This document shows positions 9,946-20,496 of a stretch of DNA of 64,000 nt, one piece after another. How positions within the stretch are numbered: the stretch's first letter is position 1; every line of letters starts with the position of its first letter. Position numbers and translations under genes: made by a program. This DNA is from Petaurus breviceps papuanus. Lineage: Eukaryota > Chordata > Mammalia > Diprotodontia > Petauridae. The DNA lies in contig JAMXIF010000086.1 in NCBI GenBank assembly GCA_028583685.1, forward strand, positions 21,235,853 to 21,299,852, written 5' to 3'. The notes below the pieces were generated by a model, which made no database searches, was not told the origin of the DNA, and saw nothing but the letters and a program-made list of their open reading frames with translations.

Positions 9946-10745
9946 TTTGTCTCAGGAATAAATTTTTTTTCCCTGAGAGTACAATGTTCTAGTCAACTTT
10001 AATCAAGATTCGTGTGCAAATTATAGATAATATTTTTTTTTGCATTTTCTTTATCTGGCTTAGCCAAAGAACTTTCAAAGTAGCTGAAAGTCTGTCTCAG
10101 ACTAAAGCCATCCCTAAGAGGTGAGGAGTGAACTCTCTTTAGCTTTCACATTTTTACCCACTGGCAAGCACAGTATGCTGATATCTGAATGTTCTCACTC
10201 TATTTTTTACTGGTAAAGATCATCTGTCTTAGGTTGTCCATGTTAAAAGCTCCTTAAGGACAATCTGTTCCACCATCTACAAATTTGCACATAGTGATAA
10301 ATAGAAGACAACTGATAAATATTAGATGAGGGTTATTATGAAGGTGATGATGATGACAGTGGGAGAGAGTAAATTCTGGTTAACTCCAAGAATTTTTTGT
10401 TAACTATCAAAAAAATAAAGGGAGTGTTCTGTGAGCAGGAAAATCTGTACTTAGGTGACAAATAAGAAAACATTTTTTTTCATTCTAAAATTCAGCAGAA
10501 AAGTCCACAAAACTCTATTTACTCCTATTTAAAACCATCCTTTTTGCATAATAGAAGTTTCCACTTCACTGAAGTTGGCATATCTCGTATGTGACTGCCA
10601 CAAGCACATGAGAACAGGTTCATTCATTCACAGTAAGCACTATCCAGAAAGGACTGTATAAGCCATTATACAGGAAGTCAGGCTTCAACTTTCTGGTTAT
10701 TTAAGAGCTCGCCCTTATGAATATGACTTCTAATAATAAAAACTC
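9946..10745. other. unassigned AT-rich DNA
   Basis: No gene or family recognised. It contains several T-runs and short GATGAT repeats near 10343. Confidence 0.45.
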
Positions 10746-10754
10746 ATTCTGAAG

Positions 10755-10965
10755 ATTCACTTGACTTCTGTTCAATAAATATATATTGAATACCTACTAT
10801 ATGCAAAAGACACAGGTATGTGTGGAGATAGATACAAAAATGGCACCAAGACTTGTTCTTACAGCACTTATCTTCTAATAGGTTTTGACATTAGGGGAGA
10901 GATATGACATAGACACAAACTGATAAAAATCAAGATGCGGTATGATGATGTCAGGGAGGGCTGAA
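10755..10965 (-). mobile_element. LINE-2 3' fragment
   Basis: TTCAATAAATATATATTGAA, CTACTATATGCAAAAGACAC and TGGAGATAGATAC are the inverted L2 3' terminus. CTTACAGCACTTATCTTCTA continues it. Confidence 0.65.
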
Positions 10966-11790
10966 AACAAAGTGAGCCTAGAAATTTGTAGGAGTGAGAG
11001 AACACTTTATAAATATGAATTGCTTACTACAATGAGACAAAAGAAAAGATTACTAAAAAAGAAACAACTCTGAGAGCTGAGAAATGGGTAACAGTCTTGG
11101 GGACCAAATAATAAGACCTAGCTTACTGCTCTCAGCAGAAAGGTGGGGGACTCTGAAGGTAGAATGTAGCATACACTGTTAGATGTGGCCACTGTAAAGG
11201 GTATCATTGTCATAACTTTTCTTTGTTTCGAGGGGTATTTTATTTCCAGGTGGCAAGAAAAGATCTGTTTCTGGTATACCCAGTAACTATGATAAAAAAA
11301 AAAAAGGCATCTGTAAAAATAAATATATAAAGAAAAAGACATTGATTGCTTTGTGAATCTGCCCATTTTGTGGTTTGTTCTTGTCAAATGGCTAAACCCA
11401 TTCTATGGGAGGCTTTTAAGAGAAGTCTCCCCTAGAAAGCATTCCATTTGTTCAAGTAGAACATCCAGTTACCCTCTGCTGCTGAAAGCTAGAATGTGCA
11501 AAATTGCTGTTCACTGCCCTCCATGAAAAGAGACGAATCAATCTCAGGGTATTCTAGCATTCTTGACTTCTTGCCTGAGGACAGCAAAGCAACATAGCCT
11601 TTGGATCAAAGAAGTAATAATAGCCATTCCTGGATTTCCACTTACATGGAGGTTGTTTATACTTTATCATACATGTAAGTCGATGGAGAGATGAAAATAG
11701 CGCTCTGACATATGTAATGAGTCCAAGATGACGCGGTGTTCTCTGGTACTCGTGGTCTGTTCTGTGTGCCATAATCAGAGGCAGTCCTGT
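10966..11790. other. unassigned DNA
   Basis: No repeat recognised. Open frames at 11118-11387 and 11554-11848 on the minus strand have no recognisable domain. Confidence 0.45.
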
Positions 11791-11794
11791 GGGG

Positions 11795-11992
11795 CAGCAC
11801 TGGGGCAAGAAGCCAGGAATATCTGAATTCAAATTTGACCTCAGACACTTACTAGCCTTAGTAAGTCACCTAATCTCTGTTTACCTCAGTTTCCTTGGCT
11901 GTAAAATGAAGATCTTAATAATACCTTGCTCCCAGGGGATCAAATGAGATAATATCTGGCAAGTAGTAGGTGCTTAATAGATGCTTATTCTC
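11795..11992 (+). mobile_element. MAR1/MIR-type SINE
   Basis: GAATTCAAATTTGACCTCAG, CTTACTAGCC, CTCAGTTTCCTTGGCTGTAA, GATCAAATGAGATAATATCT and GGTGCTTAATAGATGCTTA follow the full plus-strand order of this family. Confidence 0.85.
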
Positions 11993-12059
11993 ATCCTTTC
12001 CCTTCTGTTCTGAACAAATTATGCTTCATATTAGACCCATGACCTTCCTCTGGAAATTA

Positions 12060-12170
12060 CCTCTGTTTTCTCTCCTTTGTTTCTCTCCCTCTCCCTCCTC
12101 ACCTCTTCCTCTTTCTCTCCCTCTCTCCTTCACTGCCTCGAGGCTTCCCTTCTTCCCCTCCTCTCTCTCA
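12060..12170. repeat. CT-rich low-complexity tract
   Basis: Imperfect CTCC/CTCT pyrimidine stretch. The 108-codon open frame across it is a by-product of composition. Confidence 0.85.
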
Positions 12171-12189
12171 TATGTGTGTGCACATGTTC

Positions 12190-12325
12190 TAATTATTTAC
12201 ATATCCACATCTTGTTTCCTCCCAACAGAATGTATGCTATTTGAGAGTAGTGACAGCCTCACTTTTGTCTTTGTATCTTTAGCACTTGTCACATAGTAGG
12301 TATTCAATAAATTCAGATTGAACTG
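12190..12325 (+). mobile_element. LINE-2 3' end
   Basis: GTATGCTATTTGAGAGTAGT, a TTTGTATCTTTAGCAC segment, ACATAGTAGGTATTCAATAA and a terminal GAACTGAACTAG follow the L2 3' order. Confidence 0.75.
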
Positions 12326-12387
12326 AACTAGACTGAATTCAAAAGAACATTATTTCTTTATGATCAATTCCTTTCTCCTCTTCCCCT

Positions 12388-12397
12388 CCCCCCCCCC
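12388..12397 (+). repeat. poly-C run
   Basis: A C10 run inside a pyrimidine-rich stretch. Confidence 0.9.
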
Positions 12398-12434
12398 AAA
12401 CCACCCATCCTGAAAGAAAAATCAGCTCTCTGGG

Positions 12435-12515
12435 AAGGAACTGTGTCTTCCTCTGCTTTTATAACACTAAGTTCATTGCTGGCATTCAGTAAATGTTAAC
12501 TAAGAATCCGTTGCT
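12435..12515 (+). mobile_element. LINE-2 tail fragment
   Basis: GGAACTGTGTCTTCCTCTGC and GGCATTCAGTAAATGTTAAC resemble an L2 3' end. Confidence 0.5.
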
Positions 12516-13276
12516 AATGATGACTTAGCGTTTCTGGGGTGCTCCGTCTGTACACAGGCTGGGTTCTGCTGCTCAGCACATTTATAACTGAAAGAAGAAT
12601 GTAGCCAGTAGCAAAGGTCTAAATTCTTCCATGTCAGGAAAATGTTAAGTCACATGCATGTTTAATTTCCCAACTATATAACTAAACTATTCCAACAATT
12701 AGTTAAAAAGGGAAGAAATTCACCAAGTGTTTGTTTGGTCTACATGATGCTAAATAATTTATTTGACTGATTTTCTCCCTGTTATAAATGAGTCTACCAC
12801 CTATATGAGATAACAAACAATCCTTAAGTGATCTCGTGCTAATTTCCAAATATGGATATTCACAAAAGAAAAAAATTATTACTTACATGAATATTTCAGA
12901 GTAGAGAATTAAGCATGCTCTTTAGATTGATCTTTTAACGTGTTTAAGAACAAAGAAATTGGAATTTTAAATGTTATATCATAAAGATCATTTGTATTCT
13001 CCAAACAAACAAGTGAATATTGGAAGAAAAAAATCAACAACCTAATAAGGAAAAAAATGTTAACCATTAATAAACCATTAAATAAGTTATAGTTCATAAA
13101 ATTTAGGTAATCATTATGTAAACTGTTGGAAATTATTTTATTTGACAATTTTTTTCACTACATTTAAGATTTCTTGACTTCTTCATCTGGGTCTTAGACT
13201 GGCTGAATTAGGATGAAATCATGACAAAATATATAAAATGTTTTTATAGGCTACTTCAAGAAAGGAACAAAATAGG
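12516..13276. other. unassigned AT-rich DNA
   Basis: No repeat family or gene recognised. The AT-rich open frame at 12909-13148 has no domain. Confidence 0.45.
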
Positions 13277-13284
13277 AAAAATGA

Positions 13285-13441
13285 TATATTTTTTAGGGCA
13301 ATTGGGGTTAAGTAACTTGCCCAAGGTCACACAGCTAGGTTTTGTGTGCGTGTGTGTGTTAAGTGTCTGAGGCCAGATCCGAACTCAGGTCCTTCTGACT
13401 CTGGGGCTGGTACTCTACTCACTGTGCCACCTAGCCGCCCT
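13285..13441 (-). mobile_element. WSINE1/SINE1_MD-type SINE
   Basis: The inverted order is GCAATTGGGGTTAAGTAACT, TGCCCAAGGTCACACAGCTA, GATCCGAACTCAGG (inverted B-box) and GTGCCACCTAGCCGCCC. A short GTGTGCGTGTGTG insertion interrupts the body. The AAAAATGA flanks (13277-13284, 13442-13449) may be an 8-bp target duplication. Confidence 0.9.
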
Positions 13442-13699
13442 AAAAATGACTTAAAAAAATTACTTCATAAAGTCAGGAGTTTAAATAAAATAGCTACAAA
13501 TCTACCAAGTAGTCAAAAACGATAAATTTTCAAATGGCTTCTATTATTTATTGAGGACCAAGAGACTCAAATGTAGTCACTATCTACATGGAACTGTGAT
13601 GAGACTGAAATTGTGATATCATTGCTCTCTGGAAGCTGTGATGAGGAAATTCCTACCAGTGCAAGTCAGCATCTCCTCTGCAACTTACCCACTTAAAAG
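13442..13699. other. unassigned DNA
   Basis: Nothing recognised. Confidence 0.45.
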
Positions 13700-13850
13700 A
13701 TTTACAGGGTGGTGGTGGTGGGGGCAGTGTGCTTTTGAGAGGTTAAATAACTTGCTCAGGGTTACAAAGTCAGTACATGTCAGAGTCAAGACTTGAAAAC
13801 CCTGCTCTTTCTAACTCACAGACTCCAATCACCACACCATCCTCCCTCTA
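13700..13850 (-). mobile_element. MIR-like SINE fragment
   Basis: GAGGTTAAATAACTTGCTCA, GGGTTACAAAGTCAGTACAT and AAGACTTGAAAACCCTGCTC are the inverted MIR core and head. Confidence 0.65.
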
Positions 13851-13969
13851 CATATTATACTATAAATCTCATGTTTCTAATGCATTTGGTCAGGCTAAAA
13901 GACTTAATAACCAAGTTGGAAAAAAAAAATCCACTGCTTAATACAAATGAATAATTCAAATTCAATGCA

Positions 13970-14060
13970 TCGAATTTTAGAGTTATAAGGGACCTTTTAA
14001 GATCCTCGTTCAATGTCTGTACTTTGCAGATGAAGAAACTGAGATTAAGAGAGTGATTTT
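13970..14060 (-). mobile_element. THER1/MIR-like SINE fragment
   Basis: GAGTTATAAGGGACCTTTTA, AGATCCTCGTTCAATGTCTG and CAGATGAAGAAACTGAG are the inverted core of an old CORE-SINE. Confidence 0.55.
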
Positions 14061-14064
14061 TGTG

Positions 14065-14165
14065 CCAGTCAACAAACTTTTATTAAGTGTCTGCTATGGA
14101 CCCAGGCACTGTGCTAAGTCCTGGGGATAGAAAGAAAGTCTAACAAAGAAGCTTAAAAGTGGTGA
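14065..14165 (-). mobile_element. LINE-2 3' end
   Basis: CAACAAACTTTTATTAAGTG, CAGGCACTGTGCTAAGTCCT and GGGGATAGAAAGAAAG are the inverted L2 terminus. Confidence 0.75.
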
Positions 14166-14885
14166 GGGGGTCTTGGGGATGGAAAAGGTACTTCTGACTT
14201 TCAGCCTCAAGAGAGAGAAGATGGAAGATGACAACCTAAGAGAATAGGTTGTTGAAGGAAAAACCTATGGCAAGAGGCTGACATGAGAAGAGCTGTCTCC
14301 ATCATATCCCTATTCTTAACATGCTATACTAGAGACTTTGAGGAACATTCTCTTGGGTTAGATTTAGTTCTCTCTCTCCCTCGGTTGAGCTGAGGTACCT
14401 CCCTCCCAGCGGGAGAGTTCCTTCACTCTATACTATGTTATCTATTCTCCTTTGCATACTTTCTCTGATTTTTGTTTTGCTTTAACTCGGATAAATGGAT
14501 TTCTAGGCTACTTGTTCTGTGTATATTCATTGTGGAACTGGTAGTTGGTGGAAAAGGGGACAAAGTCTTGGATATAAAGCTTGGGGTCCCCATTAATGAA
14601 ATAATGATCAAAAGTTAGATTTAATCTGAAAATCATATTCCCTAGACAAATAATATTTAAGGGAGATAACAGATATAATTCTAGCTTGGTATTTCTCTCT
14701 GAGGAGAGGAGAGTGGTCTGCCTCTGGTCTAAACATCCTACTTCCCCTCCTGGCAAGAATTAAAGTCTTCCTAGGAGAAAGGTGAGGGGAGAAAAGGCTA
14801 GAGATATCTGCTCTGTTTCCCTTCAAACCACACAACAATACCCCTTCTATGTAAGTCGGACAGACCTCACAACATAATAATAAAA
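14166..14885. other. unassigned DNA
   Basis: No repeat recognised with confidence. Two overlapping minus-strand open frames (14508-14838) are domainless. Confidence 0.4.
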
Positions 14886-14889
14886 ATAG

Positions 14890-15145
14890 TGTATGAGAAG
14901 CAGTGTTGCTTAGTTGATAGAGAGCCAGTCTTTCATTTAGGAAGTCCCAGATTCAAGTCCTGCCTCTGATCCATACTGGGTGTGTGACCCCGAGGAAGTC
15001 ATTTGATTTCTCAGTGCCCCATACAATTCTCTATGTCTATGAGTTGTGAAGTCGGTACCAATCTACATTGGCAGAGGGAGTACTTAACTGGGAGTTCCCT
15101 ACATAGAAAAAATCACAGGTCTGGTTCCCATCATCCTCCCCACAC
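14890..15145 (+). mobile_element. long tRNA-headed SINE (MON1-like)
   Basis: GCAGTGTTGCTTAGTTGATA, TTCAAGTCCTGCCTCTGATC, TGGGTGTGTGACCCCGAGGA, CTCAGTGCC, TATGAGTTGTGAAGTCGGTA and GGAGTTCCCTACATAG form the ordered modules of a longer marsupial SINE with its own 3' domain, ending near TCACAGGTCTGG. The family name is uncertain. Confidence 0.6.
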
Positions 15146-15365
15146 CTACAAACATAAGAATTTTTGTCTTATGTTTTTTGTCCATATGTCTCTGTAGTAT
15201 TTTAAGGTTTCTGGTGATGAAGATTCTATAGTCCCTTGCTATAAAAATGCCCAAATTGGGTCAGACCCTGGTCTATACATCTCCACCTCTGAGAGTGGTA
15301 CCAACTGACAAAAGATGCTGACCTGTCTCATGGCATATTTATCATCCCTGAGTTCCACCTCAACT
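15146..15365. other. unassigned DNA
   Basis: It may include remnants of another SINE near 15240-15340; not classifiable by eye. Confidence 0.35.
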
Positions 15366-15374
15366 GTTTTAATG

Positions 15375-15532
15375 GTTTTTTTTGGCTTTTTTTTTGGAGG
15401 GCAGTTGGGGTTAAGTGACTTGCCTAAGGTCACATGGCTAGTTTTTGTGTTAAGTGTCAGAGGCCGGATTTAAACTCAGGTCCTCCTGACTCCAGGGTCA
15501 GTGCTCTATTCACTGTGCCACCTACCTGCCTC
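15375..15532 (-). mobile_element. WSINE1/SINE1_MD-type SINE with TSD
   Basis: A T-run precedes GGGCAGTTGGGGTTAAGTGA, CTTGCCTAAGGTCACATGGC, GGATTTAAACTCAGGTCC and GTGCCACCTACCTGCC. The flanks repeat GTTTTAATG (15366-15374 and 15533-15541), a 9-bp target duplication. Confidence 0.9.
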
Positions 15533-16220
15533 GTTTTAATGATTTCTTACCTCAACATCCTAATTTTCCTCGTTACTTAATATCTTAACACATTTGGGAA
15601 AGAATCTGAGGTCATTCATTTATCTGTTCTCTGATCTCTAGGCTAAACAATCCTAGGTTCTTAACTTTTTTTCTGTTGATTCTTTCATGTTCCTCTGCAA
15701 AATTCTAAAATTGTGGACACAAAAAATGAGTTTCTTAGTGGCTTCTAGAAAGATTAAATTCCCTTTATCTCATTTGTGATACTCTTAATTATAGAATCAT
15801 GGGATCAATCACCCACTCATGAGTGGTTCCATAAGTATCCCAAAGCTTATTATCTCATATGATTTTTACACACTATGAAAACTGAATTATAACTAACAAC
15901 TCATTTAAATTTTAATAGAAATAATAAAATATATTTCCTATTATTAAAAGTTGTGCTTTTTGCTTTTCAAACTCCTTTGTATGTGTATTAAAGTGAATTA
16001 TTATTTTAGCTCCTCCTAAAAGTTTTATTTTAAGATATTTCTGAAAACCAATCTATCATCTATCAGTCCTAGGAAAATACTTCCAAAAGTCTAGAAAGCT
16101 CTGCCTTCCTATTTAATTAAGAACTCACTCCTACTTTTTCCCACTTGAAAAAAAATAGATTAAATTCAGTAATTTCAACTAAATTAGACTATATGTACTA
16201 GAACTGCTCAAGGTGATTTC
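15533..16220. other. mostly unassigned DNA with a CR1/L3-like trace
   Basis: CTCTAGGCTAAACAATCCTA near 15640-15660 recalls the conserved CAGGCTAAACATCCC segment of CR1/L3-type LINEs. The rest is unassigned. Confidence 0.3.
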
Positions 16221-16224
16221 ATCT

Positions 16225-16300
16225 GACCTTAAATGTAAACTCTTTGAGGTCAAGAACTGTCTCCCTTTTGTTCCTGTATGATCAGTGCTTAGTAGGACTT
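16225..16300 (+). mobile_element. LINE-2 tail fragment
   Basis: AAACTCTTTGAGGTCAAGAA, CTGTCTCCCTTTTGTTCCTG and ATCAGTGCTTAGTAG are the L2 3' motif, cut by the SINE that follows. Confidence 0.65.
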
Positions 16301-16301
16301 T

Positions 16302-16540
16302 TGGGGCCCCTGGGTGGCTCAGTGAATAAAATTCTAGGCCTGGAGTTCAAATCTGGCCTCAGATACTTACTAGATATATAACCTTGGGCAAGTAACTTAA
16401 CCCTGTTTTCCTCAGTTTCTTCATCTGTAAAATGAGCTGGAGAAGGAAATGATAAACCATCCCGGAATCTTTGCCAAGAAAACCCAAAAAGGGGTCATGA
16501 AGAGTCTAAGACGACTGAAAAACAACTGAACATATTCACA
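16302..16540 (+). mobile_element. composite SINE: tRNA head with BovB/RTE-like tail
   Basis: The tRNA-like head (CCCTGGGTGGCTCAGTGAAT, GAGTTCAAATCTGGCCTCAG) continues through CAGTTTCTTCATCTGTAAAA into AGCTGGAGAAGGAAATGATA, TCTTTGCCAAGAAAACCC and GGTCATGAAGAGTCTAAGAC. The last part matches the RTE/BovB-like tail seen inverted at 9378 and 36278. This plus-strand copy shows the module order clearly. Confidence 0.88.
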
Positions 16541-16544
16541 TACA

Positions 16545-16725
16545 TGTTAATTAAGTTTCTATTAGCTTTGTGATCACTGGCAAATCAACCTCTCTAGTAA
16601 GTCTCACATTTCTCATCCAGAAAATGGGAATAATACTACCTTGTAGCATTACAATGAGGCACAAACTAGATAAGGTATGTAAAATATTTTGAAGTGCTAT
16701 AGAAATGTCAGCACCATGACCATCA
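16545..16725 (+). mobile_element. MAR1/MIR-type SINE fragment
   Basis: TCATCCAGAAAATGGGAATA, ATTACAATGAGGCACAAACT and a terminal GAAGTGCTATAGAAATG are the body of a MIR-type SINE. Confidence 0.6.
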
Positions 16726-16734
16726 TTTCACTTG

Positions 16735-16870
16735 ACTACCTAATCATGCTGTGGGAAGGTATTGCCCCCTTTTTCAAGCTAAGGAAACAAGTTCTCATGA
16801 TTAGTAAATTGCAGGGTTGGAACATAAACATATGTTTTCTGGCTCCTGGATCAGTGTTCGTTCCACAGTA
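16735..16870 (-). mobile_element. old MIR-like fragment
   Basis: Weak inverted match: AAGGAAACAAGTTCTCATGA, AGTAAATTGCAGGGTTGGAA and GTTCGTTCCACAGTATCC. Confidence 0.4.
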
Positions 16871-17064
16871 TCCTAGGTTCACAAAAAATGTCAGTAGAAA
16901 TAATTCTTTAGAGAACGTAATACTGAATAACGAACCCTTTGTGACTCTGAGAATGTTTCAAGGTACTTGGAATTGGGAAGAAATAACAGGAGGTCACAGA
17001 ATCATTCTTGAAAAACCAAGATGAAAATCAGTAAAGAAAAAAAAATATTTCATATACTTGTTTT

Positions 17065-17125
17065 CAGAGTACCTTGTACTTAGTAGAGCTTAATAAATGT
17101 TGACTGAAAAAATGAATGAATTTAC
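17065..17125 (+). mobile_element. LINE-2 tail
   Basis: GTACTTAGTAGAGCTTAATA followed by AATGTTGACTGAAAAAATGA and ATGAATT is an L2 terminus. Confidence 0.65.
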
Positions 17126-17274
17126 AGTATCTGATAATTTCATTGCAAAATGACAGGGAGAAAGAGAAGGGATAAGGGTCACATCTGGTTCTTCACCCTC
17201 TGGACCCTGGACCTTCTTTGCCTTGAGTGAAAACCGAAGGTTCTATACTTTATGGTTACGATGCAGAAAAGTAA

Positions 17275-17410
17275 ATTCTCTCATTTCATTCTCCAAACAA
17301 ACCTATGAGGTATTATTATTCTTATTTTGCAGATGGGAAACTGAATCTTTCAAAGGTTATGTAATGGAACTCGTTCCAAGTCACAAAGCTATTGGGGGGA
17401 CTAAGATACA
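17275..17410 (-). mobile_element. MIR-like fragment
   Basis: CAAACCTATGAGGTATTATT, CTTATTTTGCAGATGGGAAA and a CAAGTCACAAAGCTATTG block give an inverted MIR-like order. Confidence 0.5.
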
Positions 17411-17594
17411 TGCAGATATACATTTACATCTGATCTTCGACAAATGGTAGAGGGAAGTCTTAGAATCCTGTGACCCAAATTCACCATTCTTTCAAATACT
17501 CCTATGAGTATCTCCTGGAATTTCTCAATAAATGGAAGGAACTCATGCACAATTAAATATAAACAGTAAAGTCAACTGAAATAAATTACCTCCC

Positions 17595-17715
17595 CATTAT
17601 ATATAGATGAATACATATATGTATATATGTATGTGTGAATATATACATGAATACATATGTGTATATATGTATGTATGAATATGTATATATACACACATAT
17701 ATACATGTGTGTGCT
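17595..17715. repeat. ATGT/ATAC-rich microsatellite
   Basis: Imperfect ATGTATAT/GAATACAT repeats. The open frame across it, rich in Y, I and H codons, is repeat-derived. Confidence 0.9.
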
Positions 17716-19380
17716 TTATAAAGTAAGTCCTCCTTACTTAGAGAGTAAGACTTAATTAATTTATTTTTTTCTGTACGGTTGCCAGTTCTATTAATGAAGT
17801 TTCCATAAACAGGACAAGGCAACTGAGGTAGCCCGTTATCCCTGGTGGTATTTTACTGAAGCAACTGTATGTTAGACAGTAGAGGTTCCTTAACTGTGGT
17901 GAGAGAGTGAACAAAATCAGATTTGTAAAGTACTTGTATGCCCCCCTCCCAAATTAAATAAGCTCTAATCTGAAGACATCATGTGTAAATGCAAATATAT
18001 CAGACATCCTCAAGTTAATCATCAACCCCAAGTATTTATTGTTGTCCTGGCTAAAACACCTGTAAAACAAAAAAATCAGTTTGGCCAGTAACAAGAAGTT
18101 CCTACTTCCCCAAAACCTAAAAAAAAAATTCTTGTAAATAAATGCATAAATCCATTTGTACAGCAGCAACCCCGGTTAACTGAACTGAAACAACTGTCTA
18201 AATGACACGGAGATTTTATTTTTTTCGTAAATACAATGAAATGCCATAGTTCTAAATCCAGGATTTGCTTGTGCATTTGAATTCCTAGGGAACATTCATG
18301 GTGAACCCAGAGAGGTTTCTGGACATGGCATAAATATGCCAATATCCTGGAAAACTCTCAGTTTTCAGAAGGACAATCTGTGTGCTAAGCTCCTCCTCCA
18401 AACCCCCACCTAAAGTCTAAATACATCATACACTTCAGACAGTTTCAGAGTGTCAAGTAAATAACTATGTCACTGTACTGTGGTATATCTGTGGGTGTCC
18501 TTATGGTAAATCTCTTTCAAATAAACTTTAGCTGACTTATTTACTGACAACTCTGTTTTCTGACTAGCACATTCACAATAAGAGCAGCATAAACAAGCTA
18601 ATTTGTAAAAGAGCAGATGGAATTTACTGAATACATGTGACCCAAACTTATATCATTGTCCTTTATGTGCCAAGAAGATACCAGGCCCTGCAAGTGGTCT
18701 TGTTAGACATATCTGTGGATATGGATAGGCAGATCAAGGGAAGTGACACCTCTTTGCTGGCAGTGACCTTGTGAAGACCGACCTCTTCTTTGTTGAGGCC
18801 ACTAGGATGATGAGCAAAGCAAGTGCTATTGCTAGCTTCACCTCGTTAGCTTGCCAGCTGAACAACCCAGGCCATAATGAGCAGCCCTGCCTTTGATGGC
18901 TATATACATTTCCCTCTCTGCTGCTGGTTCCCAACAGTTCATGGGGCTAGGGTATTCTTTGAAATTGTGCTTTGTTGTGTCCTTGCCACATATCTTTTGT
19001 CTTCTCTATTGCTGCAAAATGAGAAGGAGTCTAAGTTTATCTTCAATAGTCCCTAAGGGTACCCCTTTCCCTTCGCCTCTGAGAGCCAATCCAGGGATGA
19101 TAATGACCTGTTGTAGTCTGTCTATGGCCTACAATCCAAATGGAGTATATTTCTGGATGTGGTCAGTTTGGGAACTTGTTTTGCCTGATGATGTATATTT
19201 GTTTCCAGGGTTTTGTTTTCCTTTTTTTATTCCTCCTCTTTCACTTCAAAGCCCAGGAAAGTAGGTAGGAGGAAAAAATAATCGTTTGTTAATTTAAAAA
19301 AAAACACAAAGTAAAAATTTTTTAAATCCTAATACAGCTCTCTGTCACCAAAATCTTGACAATGGTGCAAGTGCGTGCGG
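17716..19380. other. long unassigned stretch
   Basis: No SINE or LINE stands out for 1.6 kb. ACCCCGGTTAACTGAACTGA near 18170 recalls pogo/Tigger-type transposon sequence, but no ends were found. Open frames at 17954-18342, 18734-18934 and 18893-19264 show no domain. Confidence 0.35.
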
Positions 19381-19390
19381 CGTGCGCCTG

Positions 19391-19397
19391 CGCGCGT

Positions 19398-19435
<38 letters not shown>

Positions 19436-19437
19436 AC
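19391..19437. repeat. (CA)n microsatellite with CpG-rich 5' edge
   Basis: CGTGCGCCTGCGCGCGTG is followed by about 20 CA units. It is potential Z-DNA-forming alternating purine-pyrimidine sequence. Confidence 0.95.
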
Positions 19438-20080
19438 CCTTCTCTACCCATGCCTCCATCCCAAAAGAAACCTCTCCAATGGTGTTTCCTTTCAGCATAC
19501 AATGTCCAAATTAGCTCATCTAAGAAAGTGATGTTCATGAATGCAATAATAAGGGGGTAGGAAAAGTTACTGGGTAAGTGTTCAGAAGACAGTGCCCACA
19601 GCAGAGACCTCAAATTCATTTGAAGATCTTTGTGTCTTGGTCACAGGAATATGCCAACAGATTATCAGGTATTTATAAAGACAAACAGAGATTTAGCTAG
19701 TAGTGCTACAATTGAATGCATGCTCTAAACTTAAAAGAAATACGACATTTAGGTTCGAAACCATGGTTCTCACCCACTTACAACTCCAGCTGGGAGATTT
19801 TGAAGTCAGAAAGAAATGGATGCAAAGATTATGGACAGATAAGGTTACTTAGGGTCTCAGATCATAAAATAGACCACTGGCTCTGGCCATGCATATAGAA
19901 TTGCCTTGCCTGTCTCCCATGACCATGCACAGAATAGGGAATCTAGATGATGGGGTTGGTCTCACTAGTGGTGCAGTGAAATATGAGAGTTTGATGAGAA
20001 TACCATGAGAACTGGAGATGCAAGATTTGTAACAGAATCACAAGTCAAAATCAACAAAAACCAACAAATAATAGTAGAGA
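19438..20080. other. unassigned DNA
   Basis: No family or gene recognised. Confidence 0.45.
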
Positions 20081-20084
20081 TCAA

Positions 20085-20325
20085 CAGCTAGCATTCATGT
20101 ATTTAAGGCATACAAAGCACTTTACAAATAGAATCTCATTTTATCTTCACAACAGCCCTAGGAGGTAGGTATTATTATTATCCTCATTTGACAGATTAGG
20201 AAACTGAGGCAGGTAGGTTAATGGACTTGCCCAAGGTCATATAGCTAATAATTATCTGAGGCAGGATTTGAACTCAGGTTTTCCTCAGGTCAATTCCAGT
20301 ATTCTAGTCACAATGCCACATGAAG
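20085..20325 (-). mobile_element. MIR/MAR1-type SINE
   Basis: ACAAAGCACTTTACAAATAG, CTTCACAACAGCCCTAGGAG, GGAAACTGAGGCAGGTAGG, CTTGCCCAAGGTCATATAGC and GGATTTGAACTCAGG give the complete inverted order. Confidence 0.88.
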
Positions 20326-20496
20326 ATCAAAGTCTTTGCTTGCACAATCAAGAGGCAGTTTGAGAAATTATTCAACCAGGTAAGACTTAAACTTATGTGG
20401 AATTCAGATGTCCCCCTTTTCTGTGCTAAGGCTGCGTGGACCGGTGGATGGGGACAAAGGAAGGGCATGCATTGTCTGTCAAAAGTATAATTCCAG

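Noticed and set aside
17586-17822. Tyr/Ile/His-rich open frame
   Set aside because: Translation of an ATGT/ATAC microsatellite.
18165-18210. Tigger/pogo-like phrase CCCCGGTTAACTGAACTGA
   Set aside because: No matching terminal inverted repeat or TA-bounded element could be found around it.
19375-19619. Open frames on both strands rich in His-Thr or Cys-Val
   Set aside because: Direct translation of the CA/TG microsatellite.
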